A stretch of DNA of 36,527 nucleotides from Actinomycetes bacterium (GTDB lineage Bacteria > Actinomycetota > Acidimicrobiia > Acidimicrobiales > Acidimicrobiaceae). Shown in pieces: positions 22,217 to 31,599 of the stretch; the stretch's first letter is position 1, and each line of letters begins with the position of its first letter. Made by a program: the position numbers and the translations under genes. The notes below the pieces were generated by a model, which was given only the letters and a program-made list of their open reading frames with translations, had not been told where the DNA came from and did not search any database. The stretch lies in the NCBI GenBank assembly GCA_021841935.1, contig JAKCDL010000005.1:1-36527 (forward strand). Direction: 5' to 3'.

Positions 22217-22684
22217 ATGGACAAAACAGTAGAGTCGACAGTCGTAGAGGCAACCCCCGAAGAGTGCTACAGAGTTGCGAGCGACTTCGCTCGTTATCCA
22301 GAGTGGGCTGGAGATATAAAGTCTGTTGAAGTTTTAGAGAGCGATGGACAGGGGCGCGGAGTTCGAGTTGCCTTTAGGGTCGCCGCCTTTGGGAGAAGCG
22401 CGGCGTATACCCTCATTTATGAGTATCCCGGTGGCGAGGGGTTGGAGTTGAAGTGGCACCAAGAAAGTGCTGATCTAACTTCCAAATTGGATGGCCACTA
22501 CGTCTTCATTCGTAATGAAGATGGCACTACGACCGTTACCTATGCGCTTGAGGTTGATCTTTTGGTGCCGATGCCAGGATTTGTAAAGCGGCGTGCTGAG
22601 GCAAAGATTGTTCACGCTGCTCTAAAGGATCTGAAGGTGCGCACCGAGAGCCTCTCAGATCGCGGCCAAGTAGAGCATCGCTAG
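22217..22684 (+). CDS. SRPBCC (START-like, polyketide cyclase/dehydrase) family protein
   Basis: 155 residues with the helix-grip signature: VEATPEECYRVASDFARYPEWAGDIKSVEVLE at the N-terminus, a central antiparallel sheet and the long C-terminal helix. These proteins bind hydrophobic ligands; here a lipid or isoprenoid intermediate is plausible from the PimB-like gene just upstream, and a homolog lies near pimB in Mycobacterium. No catalytic residues can be named. ATG at 22217 has GAGAGG six bases upstream. The ROK glucokinase gene starts 11 bp after its stop, so the two are likely cotranscribed. Confidence 0.88.
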   Translation: MDKTVESTVVEATPEECYRVASDFARYPEWAGDIKSVEVLESDGQGRGVRVAFRVAAFGRSAAYTLIYEYPGGEGLELKWHQESADLTSKLDGHYVFIRNEDGTTTVTYALEVDLLVPMPGFVKRRAEAKIVHAALKDLKVRTESLSDRGQVEHR

Positions 22685-22695
22685 CGTTAGGGACG

Positions 22696-23613
22696 ATGCT
22701 TAGATTTGGTTTAGATCTTGGCGGAACAACCTTAAATGCGGCCCTCGTTGAACCAAGTGGCAAAGTCGTAGGTGCGAGGTCTATCCTTGCGCCTAGGCAT
22801 CCGAATTGGTTGGCTGGTGCCATTGAGGAGCTCTACAGTCTCATCTGTGACGCAGGGGGCGTTTCTCCCTCTGAAATCGGTGTCATCGGACTTGGTCTGC
22901 CTGGCCTCGTCGATGGCGACGGTACCGTTCTATCTTCGCCTCACCAACCTCAATTAATAGGAAAGAATCTCACATCCGTTTTAGAGCGCTTCGGAGCTAA
23001 GAGGGTAAAGATCGATAACGACGTTAATTGTGCTGCTAGAGCGGTTATCAATGAAGGATTTACCTCGTTCTGCCTAATTACCCTGGGAACGGGTATTGGT
23101 GGCGCTTACGTAAACGATGGTCACTTAGTTGGATCGCCTCGTCTTTGGGGTGGTGAGTACGGACATATGACAATCGTCGTAGGTGGCGAACGATGTGCCT
23201 GTGGCAAAAGAGGCTGTGCTGAGATGTATGCCTCCGGGAATTACCTGCGAAGTGAGATCTTCAAGGCATTTGCAAGTGATCAATTGAGCGATCTCTTCGA
23301 CTCTATGCCAGCGGTTGACTCTGAAGTCATTGAAAAGGTTCTTTCGTCGGCAAGGTGGCATCCAAGGTGCAAGTCCATCCTAAATTCATTTAGCTACCAC
23401 TTAGCTGTGGTGATCTCTAACTTGGTCGAGGTTATGGATCCAGAGAGGTTTTTTATTGGAGGGGGAGTCTCCAATTCATTCCACTACTTTGAAAATGAGG
23501 TCATAGCTGCTTATGAGTCAATTATGGCAAATGGGCGACTACGAGAGAAGGTTCCGATCGAGCGCGTCGTTGGAGGACAGTTCGCGGGCGCAATAGGTGC
23601 CGCGCTCGTCTAA
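22696..23613 (+). CDS. ROK-family glucokinase
   Basis: 305 residues. N-terminal phosphate loop FGLDLGGTTLNAALV; sugar-binding and catalytic KIDNDVNCAAR (catalytic Asp109); ITLGTGIGGAYV; the ROK zinc site formed by His157 (GEYGHM) and C167-A-C169-G-K-R-G-C174, followed by Glu. This pattern indicates a functional glucose (or close hexose/hexosamine) kinase using ATP or polyphosphate; the phosphoryl donor cannot be told from the motifs. The gene is 11 bp after the SRPBCC gene and 60 bp before the AlaC-like gene. Together with the GH15 enzyme 2.8 kb downstream it could consume glucose released from trehalose or glucan. Confidence 0.92.
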   Translation: MLRFGLDLGGTTLNAALVEPSGKVVGARSILAPRHPNWLAGAIEELYSLICDAGGVSPSEIGVIGLGLPGLVDGDGTVLSSPHQPQLIGKNLTSVLERFGAKRVKIDNDVNCAARAVINEGFTSFCLITLGTGIGGAYVNDGHLVGSPRLWGGEYGHMTIVVGGERCACGKRGCAEMYASGNYLRSEIFKAFASDQLSDLFDSMPAVDSEVIEKVLSSARWHPRCKSILNSFSYHLAVVISNLVEVMDPERFFIGGGVSNSFHYFENEVIAAYESIMANGRLREKVPIERVVGGQFAGAIGAALV

Positions 23614-23673
23614 TTGGCACTCGAAGTGCTTGAGTTGTAAAACTTCACTTAGACAAACCACTATTATGTCTAG

Positions 23674-24873
23674 ATGGACTTCAGGCGCATAACGGGACTT
23701 CCCCCCTACGTTTTTAAGATTATTGATCAGATCAAGATTGATCTCCGTCGCGATGGTGTCGACGTCATTGACCTTGGTTTTGGCAATCCCGATATCCCTT
23801 CCCCAGCGATTGCAGTTGAAAAGCTAGCTGAGGCTGCTTTGAATAACAAGAACCACCGCTATTCGTCATCCAAAGGAATTCCAAACCTTAGAAAGGCAGT
23901 GGCGAACCTCTACGCCAGAAAGTATGGTGTCGAGTTAGACCCTGATACTGAAATTGTATCGACAATTGGAGCAAAGGAGGGGCTCAGCCACCTTATGTGG
24001 GTTCTTGTTGGACCCGGTGACACAGCGCTCGTCCCTTCTCCATCGTATCCGATTCATATTTGGGCACCACTTTTTGCCGGTGCTGAAGTTAGGCAGGTTC
24101 GCCTCGGTGGCGAGCACAGCTCCCCAGATGCTTTTTTCGCAAATCTAATTGAAGCATACGAATCGACGTGGCCCAAACCTCGAGTTGTAGTCGTATCATT
24201 TCCCCATAATCCAACGACAGTCTGTGTCGACTTGGATTGGATGGCTAAGTTAGTTTCATTTGCCAAAGAGCGAGGTATTGTAGTCGTTCACGACTTCGCA
24301 TACTCCGATACATCCTTTGACGGTTACAAGCCCCCTTCTATCTTGCAAGTTCCAGGAGCCAAGGAGTGTGCGGTTGAGTTCTACACTCTTACAAAGTCCT
24401 ATTCGATGGCGGGGTGGCGCGTAGCATTCATGGTTGGAAATGCCGAAGTTGTTGCAGCTCTAACGAAGCTTAAGAGCTATCTCGACTATGGCACCTTTCA
24501 ACCCATTCAAATTGCAGCCACCGTTACATTGAACGAGGCAGATGACTACCCGCCACTTGTCAATTCGATCTATGAGTCACGTCGTAATGCCCTTTGCGAT
24601 GGACTTGCCAAGATTGGGTGGCAGATCGAAAAGCCACTTGGGACAATGTTCGTATGGGCGCCGATTCCTGAGCCTTATCTTGAGATGGGTTCGTTAGAGT
24701 TTGCGAGATTCCTGGCAAATGAGGCACACGTAGCCACCTCTCCGGGAGTTGGATTTGGACCTGGTGGTGAGGGTTATGTACGATTTGCCCTTATCGAAAA
24801 CGAGATGCGTATTGCACAAGCAGTACGCAATCTAAAGCGGGTTTTGGTAAAGCTCGAACCTCAAATTCTGTAA
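23674..24873 (+). CDS. Class I/II aminotransferase, AlaC-like
   Basis: 399 residues, fold-type I PLP enzyme. GFGNPDIPSP, the PSPSYPIH segment, FPHNPTT with the cofactor Asn, HDFAYSDTSFDGYKPPS with the PLP Asp/Tyr and TLTKSYSMAGWR with the PLP-binding Lys241, then GTMFVWAPIPE and the C-terminal substrate Arg in YVRFALIENE. The DFAYSD...GYKPPSILQVPGAKE series closely follows the AlaC (YfdZ) group, which makes alanine from pyruvate and glutamate; other aminotransferases of this subgroup act in lysine or methionine metabolism, so the substrate is not fixed. ATG at 23674 opens the frame. The exporter gene begins 8 bp after the stop. Confidence 0.88.
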   Translation: MDFRRITGLPPYVFKIIDQIKIDLRRDGVDVIDLGFGNPDIPSPAIAVEKLAEAALNNKNHRYSSSKGIPNLRKAVANLYARKYGVELDPDTEIVSTIGAKEGLSHLMWVLVGPGDTALVPSPSYPIHIWAPLFAGAEVRQVRLGGEHSSPDAFFANLIEAYESTWPKPRVVVVSFPHNPTTVCVDLDWMAKLVSFAKERGIVVVHDFAYSDTSFDGYKPPSILQVPGAKECAVEFYTLTKSYSMAGWRVAFMVGNAEVVAALTKLKSYLDYGTFQPIQIAATVTLNEADDYPPLVNSIYESRRNALCDGLAKIGWQIEKPLGTMFVWAPIPEPYLEMGSLEFARFLANEAHVATSPGVGFGPGGEGYVRFALIENEMRIAQAVRNLKRVLVKLEPQIL

Positions 24874-24881
24874 GGATTCAC

Positions 24882-25508
24882 TTGAAGCCTTCGATCGTTT
24901 TAGCATTCATTGCAATCTCTCTCGTCTTCATAGTAATCCCAGGTCCAAGTGTTGTATTTGCCGTTGGTCGAGCTATCGCTGGTGGTCCCGCCGTCGGAGT
25001 TATGACAGTTGCGGGTAATGCTACCGGAGTCTTTGTACAAGGCCTTCTCGTCGCTATTGGATTAGGAGCGGTGATCTCTCACCTTGGACCCTTTGCCACC
25101 TATTTGAGGATAGCGGGGGCCCTATACCTTAGCTATTTAGGGATAAGGACCTTTCGCGGAAGGAGAGAGGAGCTCCACGTCCAGGAGGGTTCTGAGAGGC
25201 AATCGCTCTATTCGATCTTTCGAACGGGGGTGATTGTCGGTCTTTCGAATCCAAAGACCGCAATCTTTATGGCGGCCATCCTCCCTCAATTTGTTAGTAA
25301 GAGTTCAATGTCGCCGATTCTGCAGATGGTCATCTTGAATGTGATCTTTTTGGTGATGGGATTCGCATCGGATTCGATGTGGGCGATGGCGGCGGGGACG
25401 CTTCGGCGATGGCTCTCCTCCTCTAAGAAGAGGATCGAAGCAGTCACAGGTACGGGCGGTGCTCTCATCTTTTGCCTGGGTCTCTACCTGGCGATATTTG
25501 GCAAGTAA
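24882..25508 (+). CDS. LysE/RhtB-family amino acid exporter
   Basis: 208 residues with six hydrophobic helices, the normal LysE/RhtB size. The N-terminal helix contains IVIPGPSVVFAVGRAI, the family's PGP signature; LYLSYLGIRTFRG and IVGLSNPKTAIFMAAILPQFV are the other conserved parts. It should export an amino acid or derivative across the cytoplasmic membrane. It starts with TTG at 24882, with AAGGA six bases before, only 8 bp after the aminotransferase, so export of an aminotransferase product such as alanine is a fair guess (inference). Confidence 0.9.
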   Translation: MKPSIVLAFIAISLVFIVIPGPSVVFAVGRAIAGGPAVGVMTVAGNATGVFVQGLLVAIGLGAVISHLGPFATYLRIAGALYLSYLGIRTFRGRREELHVQEGSERQSLYSIFRTGVIVGLSNPKTAIFMAAILPQFVSKSSMSPILQMVILNVIFLVMGFASDSMWAMAAGTLRRWLSSSKKRIEAVTGTGGALIFCLGLYLAIFGK

Positions 25509-25591
25509 TTTTAGACCTAGTTGATCAAATCGATAGCCTATGATTCCCGCTAGGAAATATGTTTGTAATAGATCACCACTAACCTTAAGGC

Positions 25592-26239
25592 GTGGCACGT
25601 TACATACTTCGAATTTGGTTGGATGATCGTCCCGGTGCTCTAGGCCAAGTCGCCTCTAGGATCGGCGCAGTGCGAGGTGATCTCGTTGGTATTGAGATTC
25701 TCGAACGAGGAGCGGGAAAGGCGATCGATGAGATCGTAGTTGAGATTCCTAGCAACGATCTACTAGACCTACTGATTCGCGAGATCCACGAAGTAGACGG
25801 TGTTGACGTGGAGGACGTTCGTGAGTCGAACTACAACGACTTCGATATTCGTTTGGCTCCCCTTGAAGTCGCTACTCGCCTCCTTGACTGTGAGGCTGAG
25901 CTACTCTTGTTTGAGGCTCTAGCGACCAACATCCACGCTACATTCGACCTATCGTATGCCGCTGTAATTGATAGCCTTGGCGATCGCCTTGTCGCGGGGA
26001 GCGGTGAACTAGCAAACGAAGCTTGGTTGGTCGCCTTTGCCAAAGGAGGCTCAGTTCGAACCGACTACAAAGATGGTCATGCTCCAAGTGACGACATGTT
26101 CCTGATCGGCCTCGACTTTCACGGCCACTTTCTTATATGCCACAGGGATGCTCGCCCCTTGAGGGCGTTAGAGAGGTCGCAGATATGGATGCTCTCGAGA
26201 ATTTGTTCTCAGCATGCTCGTCGACTAGCCAAGATATAA
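25592..26239 (+). CDS. ACT-domain protein with GAF-like C-terminal region
   Basis: 215 residues. The first ~75 form an ACT domain (YILRIWLDDRPGALGQVASRIGAVRGDLVGIEILERG), the fold that binds amino acids for allosteric control. Residues ~85-210 (LLDCEAELLLFEALATNIHATFDLSYAAVIDS to the HARRLAKI end) resemble a reduced GAF domain. There is no catalytic domain, so it is a stand-alone sensor. The order aminotransferase, LysE exporter, ACT protein suggests amino-acid sensing (inference). GTG at 25592 is the only convenient start; the AAGG before it is very close. Confidence 0.75.
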   Translation: MARYILRIWLDDRPGALGQVASRIGAVRGDLVGIEILERGAGKAIDEIVVEIPSNDLLDLLIREIHEVDGVDVEDVRESNYNDFDIRLAPLEVATRLLDCEAELLLFEALATNIHATFDLSYAAVIDSLGDRLVAGSGELANEAWLVAFAKGGSVRTDYKDGHAPSDDMFLIGLDFHGHFLICHRDARPLRALERSQIWMLSRICSQHARRLAKI

Positions 26240-26402
26240 CTACCTCTGGCCTTCGTATGCCTAACTTTTCCACTACGCCTAAAAGATCACTTCCATAGTT
26301 GGGCGAGGCTTAGCCGGGTTTGGAGATAACTCAATAGTGGCTAAAGCCAAGCAGTTGGCTATTTGAATGGTAGCCACGTGAGCTATGGTGTAGCATCTCA
26401 AC

Positions 26403-28229
26403 ATGGCAACCGATCGCCGATCCGGTTTTAATTCCGAAGCCCGAAGTACTAGCTCGACTCCACTCGAGAGATATTCGATAATAGGTGATACTCACAGCGT
26501 CGCACTGGTGGACGATTTGGGGTCTATCGATTGGCTGTGTTTGCCGCGCTTTGACTCCGATGCCTGCTTTGCAAAATTACTCGGCAACGATGAAAATGGC
26601 TTTTGGCGGCTATCTCCAATTGGTGGGGTTATATCGTCAAATCGATCCTACGTCGATGGAACTTTGGTCCTCGTAACAGAGTATCTGACTGACTCTGGGG
26701 TAGTTCGAGTCACCGACTTTATGCCCAAAAGGTCAAAGAAGGCAAGTATCGTGCGCATCGTGGCGGGAGTCTCTGGAAGTGTTCGAATGCGCTGCGAGCT
26801 TGTGGTTCGATTTGGCTACGGACGGATCGTGCCGTGGATGAGACGAGAGGGTGATCACCTCCACGGCGTCGCTGGCCCAGATTCAATTTGCATATCTACT
26901 CCGGTTGAACTCAACGGAGAGAACTATAGAACTGTGGGAGACTTTGAAGTAAGTGGCGGCGACGAAGTTGCCTTTGTCCTCTCGTGGCAAGAGGCCTCAT
27001 CCTTTGATTCATGCGGCGGTAGAGCGAGGGATCAACTAGAAGAGACCATCTCATGGTGGCAAAGGTGGAGTAGCAGATGCACATATCATGGTCCCTACCG
27101 AAGTCAAGTTATACGATCGTTGGTTACATTAAAGGCTCTCACATATGAACCAAGTGGGGGAATAGTAGCTGCAGCAACTACATCGCTTCCGGAGATGCTT
27201 GGCGGTGGTCGAAATTGGGACTATCGATACTGTTGGCTTCGTGACGCCTCATTCTCTCTCGTGGCCTTCATGGAGTGTGGCTACACCTTAGAGCCTCGAA
27301 GGTGGCTCGATTGGTTGCTGAGAGCAATAGCTGGGCAACCTAGTCAAATCCAAATTATGTATGGAGTTGCCGGAGAGAGGAGATTGACTGAATTCGAGCT
27401 CGAGTGGTTGGATGGATATGGGGGTTCGAAGCCCGTTCGAATTGGAAATGCAGCCTCATCGCAGGTACAGCTCGATGTCTTTGGTGAAGTTGCATCTGCA
27501 CTCTATAGCGCCAGAGAGATAAAAATTACCCCTGATCCAAATGAGTGGAAGATTCAAGTTGCCTTGACTGAGCACGTCGAAGATAGTTGGCGATCTCCAG
27601 ACGATGGTATTTGGGAGGTTCGATCTAAGCCGCGCCACTTTGTTCATTCGAAGATTATGGCTTGGGTGGCCCTTGACAGAGCCATCAAATCTGCCACCGA
27701 ATTCGACCTTCCAGCGCCGCTTGAGCGATGGAAGGCTTCAAGGGATGATATTCGTAGCGACGTACTCAAAAATGGAGTAGACCGAAAAAGGGGTTGCCTT
27801 ACACGCTCATATGGATCTTCTGAGGTCGATGCAAGCCTGTTACTGGCTGGTACTTACGGGTTTTTAGATTGGGATGATCCGCTGTTTGAAGGTACCGTCA
27901 GAGCCGTTAGAGAGGATTTGATTAATGATGGACTTCTTTTGCGATACAAGACGGATGATGGCGCTGCAGATGGACTCAGTGGATCAGAGGGTGCCTTTTT
28001 AGCGTGCAGCTTCTGGTTGGTTGAAGCGCTAGCCGAGATTGGTGAAGTGGAAGAGGCGACAGAGTTATTCGATCGATTGTTATCGATTAGCAATGAGGTC
28101 GGCCTTCTCTCGGAGGAGTACGATACGAGAGAAGGGCGTCTCGTTGGTAATTTCCCTCAGGCGTTTTCACACGTCGGAGTTATAAATGCGGCACTTTCTC
28201 TAGATAGAGTGGGTCGGCGGAGATTGTAG
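26403..28229 (+). CDS. GH15 family glycosidase (trehalase or glucoamylase)
   Basis: 608 residues. The N-terminal beta-sandwich starts with YSIIGDTHSVALVDDLGSIDWLCLPRFDS, a hallmark of bacterial GH15 enzymes including the mycobacterial trehalase. The (alpha/alpha)6 catalytic part has GGGRNWDYRYCWLRDASFSL, the general acid Glu near residue 404 (DGIWEVRSKPRHFVHSK) and the general base in LLSEEYD (571-572). It is cytosolic: no signal peptide. The likely job is hydrolysis of trehalose or of alpha-glucan ends to glucose. ATG at 26403 is the only good start, without a strong ribosome binding site. The gene is followed by the convergent glpK with a 48-bp gap and no clear terminator. Confidence 0.92.
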   Translation: MATDRRSGFNSEARSTSSTPLERYSIIGDTHSVALVDDLGSIDWLCLPRFDSDACFAKLLGNDENGFWRLSPIGGVISSNRSYVDGTLVLVTEYLTDSGVVRVTDFMPKRSKKASIVRIVAGVSGSVRMRCELVVRFGYGRIVPWMRREGDHLHGVAGPDSICISTPVELNGENYRTVGDFEVSGGDEVAFVLSWQEASSFDSCGGRARDQLEETISWWQRWSSRCTYHGPYRSQVIRSLVTLKALTYEPSGGIVAAATTSLPEMLGGGRNWDYRYCWLRDASFSLVAFMECGYTLEPRRWLDWLLRAIAGQPSQIQIMYGVAGERRLTEFELEWLDGYGGSKPVRIGNAASSQVQLDVFGEVASALYSAREIKITPDPNEWKIQVALTEHVEDSWRSPDDGIWEVRSKPRHFVHSKIMAWVALDRAIKSATEFDLPAPLERWKASRDDIRSDVLKNGVDRKRGCLTRSYGSSEVDASLLLAGTYGFLDWDDPLFEGTVRAVREDLINDGLLLRYKTDDGAADGLSGSEGAFLACSFWLVEALAEIGEVEEATELFDRLLSISNEVGLLSEEYDTREGRLVGNFPQAFSHVGVINAALSLDRVGRRRL

Positions 28230-28277
28230 ATCATCGGATCTATCGTCACCTGCATCGCCCAATTATGACTTTCGTGA

Positions 28278-29768
28278 TCATGCCTTTGAAAGGTGACGGT
28301 CCATGTAGTTTTCGAAGCGTTGACGACGCTGGCTACTTGAGTAACTCTTCTTGCTTGGCGTGATCACCTCTGCAAATTGAACTACTTCCTTGGCTCTAGG
28401 TAGGTCTAGTTCTCCCACGGAGATCGCAGCAAGTAAAAATGCACCATAGGAACTTGACTCGGCGATCTTGGGGAGAATGACCTCTCGGTTGGATTGATCA
28501 GCTTGAATCTTGAGATATACCTTCGATCGTGTCAGCCCGCCGTCGCAGGTAACAACGCTAATGGCCTCTCCGAGGACGTTTTCCATCTGCTCAATCACTT
28601 GAGTTGTCCGGATTGCCACGCCCTCTAGGGCGGCTCGCACGATGTGCCCCTTTGTGGTCGATGCGGAGAGGCCATAGATTGCACCTCCAACGTCGCGCCT
28701 CCAATAGGGCGTTCCAAGGCCCGAGAAAGATGGTATGAAGGTTACGGTATCTGAGTCTTTGACACTCTCTGCGACTTGATCGATCTCGGAATAGTCTGAG
28801 ATCAGTGACAAGTTGTCGCGAAGGAATCGGATTGCAGATCCGGATGTGAATATAGTTCCCTCTGTAACGTAAACCAGTGAATTAGGGGTTAGGTCTCTTC
28901 TAAGCTGCCATCCGATTGACTCAAGTAGCCCTCCTTTTGGTCGTCTACGAATTGAGCCAGCGTTCGAGAGGATAAAGGTTCCTGTGCCGTGGGTGACTTT
29001 AGTGTCGCCAACGTCAAATCGCCCCTGACCAAAGAGTGATGCCTGTTGATCTCCTGCGATTGAAGCGATTGGTACGCCCGCGAAGGGTAATCCGCTAGCA
29101 ACACGAATGTCGGAGACGGTAGTCGGGGAGATCTCAGGGAGTAGGCCTTTGGGTATTTGAAATAGAGAGAGAAGTTCGTCGTCAAAGTCGAGGGTGTCGA
29201 TGTTGAAGACCATGGTTCGAGAGGCATTAGAGGGATCAGTTATAAAGGGGCTCTTTAGATTTGCGCCCCCCAAGAGGTAGGTGATGTAGCTGTCCAAGGT
29301 TCCTAAGGCGGCATCACTATGGCCGATTAAAGCGTCACTTTGAACGATAGACTCCATCTTGGTCGCACTGAAGTACGGACTCATGGCTAAGCCCGTCTTC
29401 TCAATGATCATCTGTGATCCGTACTCGGCTTCGATACGCGCGAGACTTTCTTGGCCCCGTCCATCCTGCCATGAGATAAGTGGTGTCAACACCTCGCCGG
29501 TACTTCGGCGCCACCCAAGAGTTGACTCGCGTTGATTGGTGATGCCAATTGCAGCTACCTCTTTGCTGTCGTCGCCAAGTTGAATCTCAAGGTCTCTTAG
29601 TAATTCGAGGGTCGCTATGCCGATGGAATAGGCGTCCTGCTCGACCCTTTCGCCGACGACCTGGAGTTGGATTTCGCGCCCATTACTTGCGAGTACATCA
29701 CCGCTTAGGGAGTACGCGGTAGTTCGAATCGAAGAGGTTCCTAGATCAATAGCGACGATGATGGCCAT
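28278..29768 (-). CDS. glpK: Glycerol kinase
   Basis: 496 residues, normal for GlpK. All glycerol- and ATP-binding signatures are intact: AIDLGTSSIRT, TNQREST (R80, E81), SWQDGR (W100), SPYFSATK (Y132), GDQQASLFGQ with the catalytic Asp, THGTGTFIL, GGAIYGLSASTTKGHIVRAALEGVA and VTCDGGLTRS. It phosphorylates glycerol to glycerol-3-phosphate. It is 18 kb from glpD, which instead sits next to the altered FGGY kinase. ATG at 29768 is chosen; the transglutaminase gene ends 29 bp upstream on the same strand, so glpK may be read from the ATP-grasp operon or from a promoter within it. Confidence 0.96.
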   Translation of the reverse strand: MAIIVAIDLGTSSIRTTAYSLSGDVLASNGREIQLQVVGERVEQDAYSIGIATLELLRDLEIQLGDDSKEVAAIGITNQRESTLGWRRSTGEVLTPLISWQDGRGQESLARIEAEYGSQMIIEKTGLAMSPYFSATKMESIVQSDALIGHSDAALGTLDSYITYLLGGANLKSPFITDPSNASRTMVFNIDTLDFDDELLSLFQIPKGLLPEISPTTVSDIRVASGLPFAGVPIASIAGDQQASLFGQGRFDVGDTKVTHGTGTFILSNAGSIRRRPKGGLLESIGWQLRRDLTPNSLVYVTEGTIFTSGSAIRFLRDNLSLISDYSEIDQVAESVKDSDTVTFIPSFSGLGTPYWRRDVGGAIYGLSASTTKGHIVRAALEGVAIRTTQVIEQMENVLGEAISVVTCDGGLTRSKVYLKIQADQSNREVILPKIAESSSYGAFLLAAISVGELDLPRAKEVVQFAEVITPSKKSYSSSQRRQRFENYMDRHLSKA

Positions 29769-29797
29769 AGCACTAGGTTAGTTTGAGACAGTGAGCT

Positions 29798-30646
29798 TTA
29801 CGCGCGCCTCGTCATGGTCACAGTAACGATTGGTGGGGACGATTGTCCGCCAAAGTAGACCCCTCTAAAGGGAGTAACATCGCCATAGTCACGCCCCTTT
29901 GCTACCGTTACATAAAGGTGGTTAGTGCGATCTACGCAATTAGATGGATCTATTCCAATCCATTCACCGACGAAGACTTCAACCCATGCATGAGATTCAC
30001 CTGTAGAGCTTTCGCCTACCTCTGGATCCTTGTTGGGGTATAGATAACCCGAAACGTATCGTGCTGGTAAACCAATTGACCTTAGTAGTGCGATGGTAAC
30101 GTGGGCAAAGTCTTGACATACCCCAAATCCAATATCGAGGGCCTCGGATGCACTTGAAGAGACCATAGTGATTCCGCTGCGGTAGTGGAGGTTCTCTCTT
30201 ACGAACTCCACCACCTTTGATAGACGATCCTCGGCGGTTTCAACGCTCGAAACTGAACTTTGGATCTGACTTGCGACCCCATTCGATACCTGAGTATAGG
30301 TAGTTGTCGTTAGGTATTCACTAAATGCATCCATAAAGGAAGGATCGCTCATCTCGATAGGCGATAGGCGGACTCCCCGTGTGCGAGGATCCTCTATCTC
30401 TACATGGCTCGAAGAAGTTATATCAAGGTTGTTGTGGCGACGGTGAAGATCGAAGTAGGTCACAGCAGTTCCGAAGTAGTCGAAGTAGTTATAGAGCGAT
30501 GCTCTCGGAGATACGGCGATCGATGACGATAGAAGTAGTTGGTTAGATGTATTTTTAGGTGTCATCCGCACTTCGTTGTAGCTCGAATAAACATCTTCCT
30601 GATAGGTGTACTTAGTTGTGTGAACTATCTCTAGGCGCCACTTCAT
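29798..30646 (-). CDS. Transglutaminase-like cysteine protease-fold protein
   Basis: About 282 residues: an N-terminal beta domain (HTTKYTYQEDVYSSYNEVRMTP) and a transglutaminase-like core with the catalytic triad C179 in GVCQDFAH, H221 in ESHAWVEV and D235 in GIDPSNC (numbers from the upstream GTG). Bacterial members are thought to cleave or transfer amide bonds, not to cross-link. It is the last gene of a three-gene unit with alpha-E and ATP-grasp genes. GTG at 30652 opens the frame, but ATG at 30646 has GAGG seven bases upstream and overlaps the alpha-E stop as ATGA, so it is preferred. The 29-bp gap to glpK is short. Confidence 0.9.
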   Translation of the reverse strand: MKWRLEIVHTTKYTYQEDVYSSYNEVRMTPKNTSNQLLLSSSIAVSPRASLYNYFDYFGTAVTYFDLHRRHNNLDITSSSHVEIEDPRTRGVRLSPIEMSDPSFMDAFSEYLTTTTYTQVSNGVASQIQSSVSSVETAEDRLSKVVEFVRENLHYRSGITMVSSSASEALDIGFGVCQDFAHVTIALLRSIGLPARYVSGYLYPNKDPEVGESSTGESHAWVEVFVGEWIGIDPSNCVDRTNHLYVTVAKGRDYGDVTPFRGVYFGGQSSPPIVTVTMTRRA

Positions 30647-31599
30647 CGCCACACCTCGCTTCTAAGGGGATAGTTAAAGTTTGATTTTGCTAAAGGAGAG
30701 AAGAACGATTCGTAGTAGAAGGTGCACATAATGAGGTGACAACTCCAAAGCTCATCGAGCAGCTCTTCTATTTGATCGACTTCAGTCGCTAGGGGATTCT
30801 CAAGACGTACTATTGCCCTTGGTAACTCAGAGGGCACCTTTATCGTCTGGCTATCGTCAATTCCGCGGATTAGGTCACTTGTGATAGCCGAGATTCGGCG
30901 CATAGTTGCCAAAATCGACCTTGGAAAGATCTTTTCAGAGATCAGAAAGTTTATAGCTCCGAGGGCGTTGACTGGAGAGTTGGTTGCCCTAAGGAAGGCC
31001 TCGTGGCCACCGATCGATCTAAGGACAACTACCCAATCTTCGGTGTGGAGCGACTCATTCTTCGCCATTAGAAGCCTTAATAGAATATCGAGTTGCTCCA
31101 CGTCATAGCCGAGGTTTAGAAATTGCCAAGCCGCATCTCGATTCATCGTTGAAACCGCTAGCCCTCGTCCCTGTGCGCACCTCTCCTTGATGATCGAGTA
31201 AAAGGTAAATAGTCCGTGGCCAAATTGATCCAAGGAGTACTTTGAAACTCGGCCATATGCGACATTGATTAACTCCCAATACTCAAGTGAGATCGCGTCT
31301 CGAGCTGATTTGGCGTTTTCATAGGCGCGTTCTATCGAGTATCGAATCGACGACTGTAGCGATCCATCTAGGGAGAGGTCAATAGCAAGTCCATCAAAGT
31401 CTGAGTAATCATCACTGTGGGCGAATATCTTTGCGATCTGTTTCGACCATCGACCCTCGGTGTCGTTGGTACTGCCAATTATTTCGTGGAGGTGGACATC
31501 GAGGATACGCGCCATCGATTCGCTCCTCTCCATATAGCGGCCGAGCCAATAGAGAGATTCAGCAGTTCTAGCTAGGACTATGGAACCACGTGAAGTCAC
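30643..31599 (-). CDS. Alpha-E domain protein (DUF403)
   Basis: 318 residues, almost all helical. The N-terminus VLARTAESLYWLGRYMERSESMARILDVHLHE is the family signature (RYMERxE). The family has no known catalysis of its own; Iyer, Aravind and colleagues predicted that it works with circularly permuted ATP-grasp enzymes in peptide synthesis or tagging. Its ATG overlaps the ATP-grasp stop by 4 bp, and its own stop overlaps the transglutaminase ATG by 4 bp, so the three are made together. No membrane segment or signal peptide is seen. Confidence 0.92.
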   Translation of the reverse strand: MTSRGSIVLARTAESLYWLGRYMERSESMARILDVHLHEIIGSTNDTEGRWSKQIAKIFAHSDDYSDFDGLAIDLSLDGSLQSSIRYSIERAYENAKSARDAISLEYWELINVAYGRVSKYSLDQFGHGLFTFYSIIKERCAQGRGLAVSTMNRDAAWQFLNLGYDVEQLDILLRLLMAKNESLHTEDWVVVLRSIGGHEAFLRATNSPVNALGAINFLISEKIFPRSILATMRRISAITSDLIRGIDDSQTIKVPSELPRAIVRLENPLATEVDQIEELLDELWSCHLIMCTFYYESFFSPLAKSNFNYPLRSEVWR

